A DNA stretch of 6,356 nucleotides from the NCBI GenBank assembly GCA_014381795.1, contig JACNKY010000303.1:1-6356 (forward strand), read 5' to 3'. The stretch is from Pseudomonadota bacterium. GTDB taxonomy: Bacteria > SAR324 > NAC60-12. Within the stretch, counting starts at the first letter, position 1. Every line of letters starts with the position of its first letter. Made by a program: the position numbers and the translations under genes. The notes below the pieces were generated by a model. That model was not told where the DNA came from. It saw only the letters and a list, made by a program, of their open reading frames with translations, and made no database searches. This document shows, piece after piece, positions 1 to 6,356 of the stretch.

Positions 1-99
1 TTTTACAGCTGCATCAGCGATGAAGAAGGTTTACAGTTTTAGGCAAAATCACAACTTTTCCCGACGGCATTTGAAGTTAAAAAAGCAGGGGTATTTTTC
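1..99 (+). other. Leader upstream of gltB, with ends of two open frames
   Basis: This 99-base stretch holds no gene I can name. One frame is open from base 1 to a TAG at 40-42 and would end in SCISDEEGLQF, so it could be the tail of an upstream gene. A second frame is open from base 2 to a TGA at 101-103 that overlaps the gltB start as ATGA. It contains an ATG at 20 and could encode a 27-residue basic peptide beginning MKKVYSFRQ, but no ribosome binding site precedes that ATG. I see no convincing -35/-10 pair and no strong hairpin, so the gltB promoter may lie further upstream. Either open frame could be chance in so short a stretch. Confidence 0.4.
87..91 (+). promoter_or_regulatory. Ribosome binding site of gltB
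   Basis: AGGGG lies eight bases before the ATG at 100, a good Shine-Dalgarno match at normal spacing. It supports this start, as does the protein: the ATG leaves a 20-residue leader before the catalytic cysteine, a sensible length for a GOGAT propeptide. It is the only clear ribosome binding site among the three gene starts in the window. Confidence 0.75.
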
Positions 100-3000
100 A
101 TGAAGTATCAATATCCTGAAAAACAAGGGCTTTACGATCCCCAATTTGAGCATGACAGTTGCGGTGTTGGATTTGTGGTGCAGATCAAAAACCGCAAATC
201 TCACGAGATTGTCCAGCAAGGATTGCGTTTACTCTGTAATCTGGATCACCGTGGTGCATTGGGCGCAGATCCAGACTCAGGTGACGGTTCCGGAATCTTG
301 ATTCAAATTCCACATCATTTTTTTGTTGAAGAATGTCAGCAGGCAGGGTTTTATCTGCCAGAAGCAGGAGAGTATGGAATTGCCTCAATCTTTCTTCCAC
401 AGGATCCTGTCGCACGCAGACATTGCGGTGAGGTCATTGAAAGTCATATCGTTGAAAAAGGGATGGATCTGCTTGGTTGGCGTGATGTGCCGATTGATCT
501 TGATTACGTGGGTAAGCAAGCTCGTTCCTCAATGCCTGCCATGCGACAACTGTTCATGGGGTACCGCAGGTTGGAAAATTATGACCAGGAAAAGTTCGAA
601 CGCAAATTGTACATTACGCGTAAAGCAATCCGGACTGCTCTGCAGGATGTTGAAGACATGATAATTACCAGCATGTCTTCACGGACAATTGTTTATAAAG
701 GCATGTTGATTCCACATCAGATGGAACATTTTTTTCCGGATTTGTCGGATCCGCGTTTGAGCAGCGCAATGGCCTTAGTTCATACACGTTTTCCAACCAA
801 CACCTTTCCACGCTGGGATCTAGTTCAGCCTTTCCGTAATCTGGCGCACAATGGAGAAATCAATTCATTACGCGGTAATATCAACTGGATGCTCGGCCGG
901 CGCCCAACCTTAGCTTCGCCTTTGTATGAGAATATCAGGGAAATACAGCCCATCATTATTCCAAGAGGCAGTGACTCTGCCTGCATGGACAATGTTTTTG
1001 AATTCCTGATTCAATCCGGTTACTCTCTGCCGCACGCAATGATGATGATGGTTCCAGAAGCATGGGAGAAAAATCCGGAGATGAATCCTGAAAAACAGGC
1101 TTTTTATGAATTTCATGATCACTTGATGGAACCATGGGACGGACCGGCTTCTCTTACTTTCACGGATGGTATACGCATCGGTGCAACTCTGGACCGTAAC
1201 GGTTTACGACCCTCGCGTTATGTTGTTACAAAAGATGATCTTGTGATTATGGGTTCGGAAGTCGGCGCGGTGGATGTTGACCCGGAGAATATAAAATTCA
1301 AAGGACGTTTAAAACCTGGAAAAATGTTTCTCGTGGATACGGAAGAGGGACGGATAATTGATGACGCTGAACTGAAAAAAGAAATCTGCTCTGCTCAACC
1401 TTATGCAAAATGGTTGAAGGATAATGTGCTCGAATTATCGCATTTACCAAAACCTGCACACGTTCCGGAAACTGATTTCGACTCACTTTTACTAAGGCAG
1501 AAAATATTTGGCTATACGACTGAGGATCTTAATTTGCTGCTGACGCCGATGGTGGCAGATGGTGTGGAAGCTTCCGGATCAATGGGCAACGATACACCAC
1601 TCGCTGTCTTATCCGATAAACCACGCTTACTCTACGATTATTTCAAACAGATTTTTGCGCAGGTCAGCAACCCTCCCATAGATGCGATCAGGGAAGAACT
1701 GGTGATGTCTCTGACTAGTCGTTTAGGTCCACAAAGGAATATTCTTGAACCAGGTCCTGAACATGCGCGGATGCTCAAGCTAGAGCATCCTGTACTAAGT
1801 AACGAAGAGCTTGCACAGCTTAAGGAACTCGACAATCCTGATTTTTACTCAGCGACATTAAGCATCCTTTTTGATGCTGAAACTGGTACAGACGGATTAG
1901 CCACAGCACTCAGTCAACTTTGCCGGCAGGCGGAAAACGCGGTGAAATCAGGCAGTGCTTTTCTTATTTTGAGTGACCGTGGAGTAGGCAAAGAGCAGGT
2001 TCCAATTCCTGCACTTCTGGCAGTAGCAGCAGTACACCATCACCTGATTCTGAAACGTAATCGTTACAAAATAGGAATAATTGTTGAAACCGGAGAAGCG
2101 CGTGAAATCGCACATTTTTGCTTGCTGGTAAGTTACGGAGCAGGAGCGATAAATCCTTATCTGGCTTTTGAAACTTTTGAACAGATGATAAAGCAAAAAG
2201 CTTTGCCAGCGGAACTGACACGTGAAAAAGCAAATGAAAATTATCTGAAAGCCATCCGCAAAGGCATGTATAAGGTCTTTGCGAAAATGGGAATCTCCAC
2301 TATTCAAAGTTACCGTGGTGCGCAGATTTTTGAAGCAATAGGTTTGAATGAAGATCTGGTTCATGGACATTTTTCAGGAACACCTTCGAGAATAGACGGT
2401 GTAGGTATTGAGGAAATTGCACAGGAAAGTTTGTTGAGGCACGAAAATGCGCTTGCTGAAAGCGCTGATACAAACAGTATCCTGCCCGGAGGTGGTTTTT
2501 ATCATTGGCGGCGGCGTGGAGAATATCATCAGATAAATCCTGTGATGTCAAATACCCTGCAGAATGCAGTTCGTACAAACAGCCAGGACGCATACAATGA
2601 ATTTTCAAAGCTGGTCAACGATCAAGCTCATCGTTTCTCAACGCCCAGGAGTTTGTTTGAGTTTGCGGAAGGTTATCCAATTTTGCTAGCTGAAGTAGAA
2701 CCGGCAGCTGAAATAGTAAAACGCTTTGTGACAGGAGCAATGTCATTTGGTTCAATCAGCATCGAATCGCATGAAACTCTGGCGATCGCGATGAACCGTA
2801 TCGGCGGACGCAGCAACAGCGGGGAAGGTGGAGAAGATCCCCGGCGTTTCGAAAAAAGAGAAAACGGTGACTGGCCGGTGAGTAACGTAAAACAGGTTGC
2901 TTCCGGACGTTTTGGAGTCACTATCAATTATCTGGTCAACTGCAACGAACTCCAAATAAAGGTCGCACAAGGTGCGAAGCCGGGAGAGGGAGGTCAGTTG

Positions 3001-4608
3001 CCAGGAAATAAAGTCAGCGAGGAAATTGCGAAAGTCCGCAATTCAACGCCCGGAGTTACGCTTATTTCTCCACCACCGCACCATGATATTTATTCTATCG
3101 AAGATCTGGCGCAGCTCATCTTTGATCTGAAAAACGCAAATCCAAAAGCAAAAATAAATGTCAAACTGGTTGCGGAAGCAGGAGTTGGTACCATTTCGGC
3201 TGGAGTCGCAAAAGCTCATGCGGATATTATCACCATCGCCGGACATGACGGCGGGACAGGCGCTTCACCGCTGACATCAATCAAACATGCAGGGATTCCC
3301 TGGGAACTTGGACTTTCAGAAGCACATCAGACTTTGATGCTGAATCATCTGCGTGGACGGGTGAGACTCCAAACCGACGGTCAGCTTAAAACAGGACGTG
3401 ACGTGGCAATTGCTGCTTTGCTCGGAGCAGAAGAGTATGGTTTCGCGACGATGCCGCTGATTGCAATCGGCTGCATTATGATGCGAAAATGTCACCTTAA
3501 TACTTGTCCAGTAGGAATTGCTACCCAAAATCCGGAATTGCGTAAAAAGTTCAAAGGTCAGCCGGAACACGTTATTAATTATTTCTTTTTTGTAGCGGAT
3601 GAACTACGCAAAATAATGGCTGAACTGGGTTTTCGCAAAATCGACGAGATGGTTGGACGAACCGATATGCTGAAGCAGCGTACAGACATAAAACACTGGA
3701 AAGCCGGAAAAGTTGATTTGTCTGCCCTACTGCATCAAGTCCCTCTTGGTGAAGATGACACACGATACTGCACCCAAAAGCAGGATCATGGACTGGACAA
3801 GCAACTGGATCATCAATTGATAAAGCAGGCAAAAGATGCTCTGGAAGAAGAAAAACCGGTTAAGTTTTCTTTGCCTATCTTCAATGTGAACCGTGCAGTT
3901 GGTACAATGTTGAGTAGCCAAATTGCCAGAAAATACGGTGCAAAAGGTTTAGCGGACAACACTATTCACTGCAAATTCAAAGGTTCCGCAGGACAAAGTT
4001 TCGGTGCTTTTTTAGCACCCGGAGTGACGCTCGAATTGGAAGGTGATGCCAATGACTACACCGGCAAAGGTTTGAGCGGAGGACGTCTGGTTGTTTATCC
4101 TCCCGCAAAATCTTCTTTCACTGCAGAGAATAATATTCTAGTTGGCAACACAGTGCTTTACGGTGCAACTTCAGGCGAAGTCTTTTTCTGCGGAATTGCC
4201 GGTGAGCGTTTTGCCGTCCGTAACAGTGGTGCAAACGCAGTGGTTGAAGGTGTTGGTGATCACTGCTGTGAATACATGACAGGCGGTAAAGTAATCGTCC
4301 TCGGTGAAACCGGAAAGAATTTTGCCGCAGGCATGAGCGGCGGTATCGCTTATGTTTATGATGAAAATGGAAATTTCACATTGAACTGCAATCGAGGCAT
4401 GGTGGATTTGGAATGCATTGATGATGCAGAGGAAAAACTCTGGTTGCAGAAGTGGCTTGAACGGCATCAGCAATACACAGGCAGTAAACTGGCAGAAAAA
4501 TTATTGAAAAACTGGGATGCCGTTTTGACAAAATTTGTAAAAATTATGCCGCTTGAATACAAAGCTGTGCTGGAAAAAATGAAAAAAGAATCAGCATCCT
4601 CCAACTAA
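100..4608 (+). CDS. gltB: Glutamate synthase (NADPH) large (alpha) subunit
   Basis: Cytoplasmic GOGAT alpha subunit. It hydrolyses glutamine and uses the channelled ammonia to make glutamate from 2-oxoglutarate at an FMN site. At 1502 residues it has normal family length. Cys21, in [10 protein letters not shown], should become the N-terminal nucleophile after a 20-residue propeptide is removed. The class II amidotransferase domain (about 21-430) shows HTRFPTNT (228-235), NGEIN (251-255), GSDS (290-293) and [11 protein letters not shown] (364-374). The FMN synthase domain (about 820-1200) shows MSFGSIS (881-887), SNSGEGGED (905-913), [10 protein letters not shown] (960-969), [10 protein letters not shown] (990-999) and GHDGGTGAS (1048-1056). 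Cys1125, Cys1131 and Cys1136 have the C-x5-C-x4-C spacing of the 3Fe-4S ligands. The C-terminal beta-helix domain (about 1260-1480) has GSAGQSFG (1295-1302), a [13 protein letters not shown] stretch (1316-1328) and GMSGG (1411-1415). No frameshift or missing catalytic residue is seen. gltD follows after 16 bases. Some lineages call this subunit GltA. Confidence 0.98.
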   Translation: MKYQYPEKQGLYDPQFEHDSCGVGFVVQIKNRKSHEIVQQGLRLLCNLDHRGALGADPDSGDGSGILIQIPHHFFVEECQQAGFYLPEAGEYGIASIFLPQDPVARRHCGEVIESHIVEKGMDLLGWRDVPIDLDYVGKQARSSMPAMRQLFMGYRRLENYDQEKFERKLYITRKAIRTALQDVEDMIITSMSSRTIVYKGMLIPHQMEHFFPDLSDPRLSSAMALVHTRFPTNTFPRWDLVQPFRNLAHNGEINSLRGNINWMLGRRPTLASPLYENIREIQPIIIPRGSDSACMDNVFEFLIQSGYSLPHAMMMMVPEAWEKNPEMNPEKQAFYEFHDHLMEPWDGPASLTFTDGIRIGATLDRNGLRPSRYVVTKDDLVIMGSEVGAVDVDPENIKFKGRLKPGKMFLVDTEEGRIIDDAELKKEICSAQPYAKWLKDNVLELSHLPKPAHVPETDFDSLLLRQKIFGYTTEDLNLLLTPMVADGVEASGSMGNDTPLAVLSDKPRLLYDYFKQIFAQVSNPPIDAIREELVMSLTSRLGPQRNILEPGPEHARMLKLEHPVLSNEELAQLKELDNPDFYSATLSILFDAETGTDGLATALSQLCRQAENAVKSGSAFLILSDRGVGKEQVPIPALLAVAAVHHHLILKRNRYKIGIIVETGEAREIAHFCLLVSYGAGAINPYLAFETFEQMIKQKALPAELTREKANENYLKAIRKGMYKVFAKMGISTIQSYRGAQIFEAIGLNEDLVHGHFSGTPSRIDGVGIEEIAQESLLRHENALAESADTNSILPGGGFYHWRRRGEYHQINPVMSNTLQNAVRTNSQDAYNEFSKLVNDQAHRFSTPRSLFEFAEGYPILLAEVEPAAEIVKRFVTGAMSFGSISIESHETLAIAMNRIGGRSNSGEGGEDPRRFEKRENGDWPVSNVKQVASGRFGVTINYLVNCNELQIKVAQGAKPGEGGQLPGNKVSEEIAKVRNSTPGVTLISPPPHHDIYSIEDLAQLIFDLKNANPKAKINVKLVAEAGVGTISAGVAKAHADIITIAGHDGGTGASPLTSIKHAGIPWELGLSEAHQTLMLNHLRGRVRLQTDGQLKTGRDVAIAALLGAEEYGFATMPLIAIGCIMMRKCHLNTCPVGIATQNPELRKKFKGQPEHVINYFFFVADELRKIMAELGFRKIDEMVGRTDMLKQRTDIKHWKAGKVDLSALLHQVPLGEDDTRYCTQKQDHGLDKQLDHQLIKQAKDALEEEKPVKFSLPIFNVNRAVGTMLSSQIARKYGAKGLADNTIHCKFKGSAGQSFGAFLAPGVTLELEGDANDYTGKGLSGGRLVVYPPAKSSFTAENNILVGNTVLYGATSGEVFFCGIAGERFAVRNSGANAVVEGVGDHCCEYMTGGKVIVLGETGKNFAAGMSGGIAYVYDENGNFTLNCNRGMVDLECIDDAEEKLWLQKWLERHQQYTGSKLAEKLLKNWDAVLTKFVKIMPLEYKAVLEKMKKESASSN

Positions 4609-4624
4609 AAAACAGCAGTTTATA
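4609..4624 (+). other. gltB-gltD junction without a clear ribosome binding site
   Basis: Sixteen bases separate the gltB stop from the gltD start, and they contain no good Shine-Dalgarno match; CAGCAG is the nearest purine-rich element. No hairpin fits in the gap. gltD is therefore probably translated by ribosomes finishing gltB, which would help keep the two subunits in step. That coupling is inferred from the spacing only. Confidence 0.5.
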
Positions 4625-6160
4625 ATGGGAAAAGATACAGGATTTTTAGAATTTAAAAAAGAGAGCCCACCGCTGCGTCCGGTTGAAGAAAGGGTGCGTG
4701 ATTTTGAAGAGTACGATACTTTCTTTCCTGCAGAGGATCTAGAACGTCAAGCTTCACGCTGTATGGATTGCGGAGTCCCGTTTTGTCACATGGGCTGCCC
4801 CTTGGGCAATATGATTCCGGACTGGAACGAGCTTGTTTACCGTGGACACTGGAAAGAGGCGCTTGCGGCTTTGCACAGTACCAATAATTTTCCGGAATTC
4901 ACCGGTCGTATTTGTCCTGCGCCCTGCGAGGATGCATGTGTGCTGAATGAACATTATACTTTGGACGAGGAAGAAAAAAAGCAGAAAGTAAATGTTGTCA
5001 CAATTGAAGAAATTGAAAAACACATCGCGGAACGCGGTTGGTCAGAAGGTTGGATAAAACCTCTACCTCCTGAAAAGATGACAGATAAGCGGATCGCCAT
5101 TGTCGGTTCAGGACCAGCCGGACTAGCTGCAGCACAGCAGTTACGGCGTGTCGGACATGCCGTGACTGTTTTTGAAAAGGATGACAGAATCGGAGGCTTG
5201 CTGGTTTACGGAATTCCGAATTTTAAACTGGAAAAAAGTGTTGTCTCCAGACGTGTTGAACAACTCCATGCAGAAGGAGTTGAGTTCCGCACAGGAGTCA
5301 ATGTAGGTGTTGATTATTCGGTCGAAGAACTTCGCGGCAGTTTTGACGCAATCTTGTTATCCACCGGTGCGCAGCATGCGCGAAAATTGCTGGTTGAAGG
5401 CAGTGATCTGGAAGGTGTACATTACGCAATGGATTACCTTCCGCAGCGTAACCGTGAGGTTGCAGGAGATTCAATTACGCCAGCAGAAAAAATTGAATCC
5501 GGTAGCAAAAAAACTATAATTCTTGGAGGTGGATTTACTGCGGCGGATTGTTTGGGTAACCTCAATCGGCAAGGTGCGGATCCTCAAATTCATCAGTTTG
5601 AACTGGTAGATATGGTACCGCGTCCGACTCCGGTGCATAAAGAGGCAAATCCGGATTGTAGAGCAAATATTTTAACAGAAAGCATTTCTGACGATGGTTA
5701 TGGCCGGGTTAAAGCCCTGCAGGCAGTAAATGTAGAATGGAAAGTTGAAAAGAGCGAAAGCTCCACTGGCGGACGGATGACGATGCAGCGTGTAGCAGGT
5801 ACAGAGTTTTCTGTGCCCGCTGATTTGATATTTCTGGCCATGGGATTTTTAGGTCCAAAAGTGGAAGGATTGCTGGAAGAACTTGGAGTTGAACTGAATG
5901 TTCGAGGAGCCGAAAAGACCAGTTCGCCTGAGCAACTGATAAAAATGCTGAAAAAAGCACAGCCGATGTTTGATGTTTATGCAGATGAAAATTTTATGAC
6001 CAGTGAAGACGGTGTCTTTGTGGCCGGTGACGCAAACCGTGGTGCGTCAATCGTAGTCTGGGCCATCTGGGAAGGACGTGAAGCGGCACGATGTATCGAT
6101 AAATATTTAATGGGTAGCACGAATCTCCCCACCACACCTCAAGCAGAAGTGCTGGTTTAA
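4625..6160 (+). CDS. gltD: Glutamate synthase (NADPH) small (beta) subunit
   Basis: Cytoplasmic GOGAT beta subunit. It oxidises NADPH at FAD and passes electrons through 4Fe-4S clusters to GltB. The start gives [13 protein letters not shown], matching the usual GltD opening. Cluster-type cysteines are C46, C49, C54 and C58, then C97, C101 and C105 in CPAPCEDAC. The FAD Rossmann motif is GSGPAG (161-166), with E184 ending the second strand and [10 protein letters not shown] (189-198) after it. The second, NADPH-binding Rossmann motif is GGGFTAADC (301-309). The C-terminal FAD motif is [11 protein letters not shown] (463-473), followed by [12 protein letters not shown]. At 511 residues it is somewhat longer than the roughly 450-495 I expect. 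Compared from memory, it has a Phe where GGGDT normally has Asp, a shortened loop near 333-352, and extra residues near 112-121 and 429-450. The frame is intact and all cofactor motifs are present, so I judge it functional. A GltD-like oxidoreductase of another complex is less likely, because gltB adjoins it. Confidence 0.96.
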   Translation: MGKDTGFLEFKKESPPLRPVEERVRDFEEYDTFFPAEDLERQASRCMDCGVPFCHMGCPLGNMIPDWNELVYRGHWKEALAALHSTNNFPEFTGRICPAPCEDACVLNEHYTLDEEEKKQKVNVVTIEEIEKHIAERGWSEGWIKPLPPEKMTDKRIAIVGSGPAGLAAAQQLRRVGHAVTVFEKDDRIGGLLVYGIPNFKLEKSVVSRRVEQLHAEGVEFRTGVNVGVDYSVEELRGSFDAILLSTGAQHARKLLVEGSDLEGVHYAMDYLPQRNREVAGDSITPAEKIESGSKKTIILGGGFTAADCLGNLNRQGADPQIHQFELVDMVPRPTPVHKEANPDCRANILTESISDDGYGRVKALQAVNVEWKVEKSESSTGGRMTMQRVAGTEFSVPADLIFLAMGFLGPKVEGLLEELGVELNVRGAEKTSSPEQLIKMLKKAQPMFDVYADENFMTSEDGVFVAGDANRGASIVVWAIWEGREAARCIDKYLMGSTNLPTTPQAEVLV

Positions 6161-6181
6161 CAAACGTATAATAAAATTAAA

Positions 6182-6356
6182 GTGAGCCAAAACAAACTTA
6201 TTTATTTATCAGCTTTTATCGTATTTGTGGGTCTGACTGTTTATGCTCTCTGGAACGAAGTCAGCCGGGAGACGACTCAGTTAAAGTACAGCATCAGCGG
6301 AATATCCAAACCAGTCAGGCACCTGCTGCTGACTTTCACCATCGAGCTGGCGATGA
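6182..6356 (+). CDS. Start of an unrecognised membrane-anchored protein, cut by the window edge
   Basis: A frame opens at GTG, 21 bases after the gltD stop, and stays open to the right edge, giving the first 58 residues. It begins MSQNKLIYLS. Residues 6-24 are hydrophobic (LIYLSAFIVFVGLTVYALW), consistent with a membrane anchor or uncleaved signal. A polar stretch (NEVSRETTQLKYSISGISKPVR) follows. There is no in-frame ATG and no clear ribosome binding site; the bases just before the GTG are A/T-rich. The frame is the same as that of gltD, past its TAA. No terminator separates the two genes, so it may be cotranscribed. I do not recognise the family from this fragment. The layout of anchor, short linker, then a strand after KPVR resembles membrane-anchored metallophosphoesterases, but this frame lacks their first metal motif. 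The start and the reality of the gene are both uncertain. Confidence 0.5.
   Translation, partial: MSQNKLIYLSAFIVFVGLTVYALWNEVSRETTQLKYSISGISKPVRHLLLTFTIELAM

Noticed and set aside
30..58. TTTACA as a possible -35 box of a gltB promoter
   Set aside because: The position 17 bases downstream has no TATAAT-like sequence, so no promoter is called.
1039..1050. ATG repeated four times in gltB
   Set aside because: It encodes the Met run in [11 protein letters not shown], which as I recall is a normal GltB stretch, so there is no reason to see a repeat-tract switch.
1948..2370. Long open frames on the minus strand inside gltB
   Set aside because: They lie entirely within an intact, strongly conserved gene, show no recognisable protein features and have no clear ribosome binding sites. 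They are shadows of gltB.
4621..4626. TATAAT, a perfect -10 box match at the gltD start
   Set aside because: It overlaps the gltD ATG, so a transcript from it would begin inside the gene, and the bases where a -35 box should lie (4598-4603, CCTCCA) do not match. It is probably chance.
6158..6181. Stop-codon readthrough joining GltD to the downstream membrane segment
   Set aside because: The next frame is in phase with gltD and has no further stop before the GTG, but over 21 bases this is expected by chance fairly often. TAA is usually an efficient stop, and no readthrough signal is visible.
6291..6299. GCATCAGCG repeated from bases 11-19
   Set aside because: A nine-base match in different surroundings is within chance for a window of this size, and there is no flanking repeat structure.

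Overview
The window is a compact piece of a bacterial chromosome carrying the two subunits of glutamate synthase (GOGAT), the enzyme that turns glutamine plus 2-oxoglutarate into two glutamates in ammonia assimilation. Both genes are complete and read left to right. A third, unrecognised gene is cut by the right edge. The separate large and small subunits point to the bacterial NADPH-type enzyme, not the single-chain ferredoxin or eukaryotic forms. From memory, the N-termini of both proteins look closer to the Bacillus GltA/GltB style (QGLY-P-FEHD-CG; MGK-TGF-E) than to E. coli. Base composition looks slightly AT-rich by eye. I cannot assign a phylum from this, and no mobile element, phage or RNA gene is visible.

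Layout: bases 1-99 are a short leader with a clear ribosome binding site (AGGGG at 87-91) before gltB. gltB (100-4608) encodes the 1502-residue large subunit with every expected element: N-terminal cysteine amidotransferase, central domain, FMN/3Fe-4S synthase domain and glycine-rich beta-helix domain. After 16 bases comes gltD (4625-6160), the 511-residue FAD/NADPH and 4Fe-4S small subunit. After another 21 bases a frame opens at a GTG (6182) with an N-terminal membrane segment and runs off the window.

The proteins should work as one complex. GltD takes electrons from NADPH through FAD and iron-sulfur clusters to GltB. GltB hydrolyses glutamine, channels the ammonia to the FMN site and reduces the 2-iminoglutarate formed there. 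The tight spacing and the absence of a visible terminator suggest one transcript, possibly including the third gene.

I found no new system here. The points worth a second look are in GltD: a Phe where the NADPH-site GGGDT motif normally has Asp, a shortened loop after that motif, and two inserts relative to the GltD sequences I remember. The cut-off third gene may also carry a reading-frame break.
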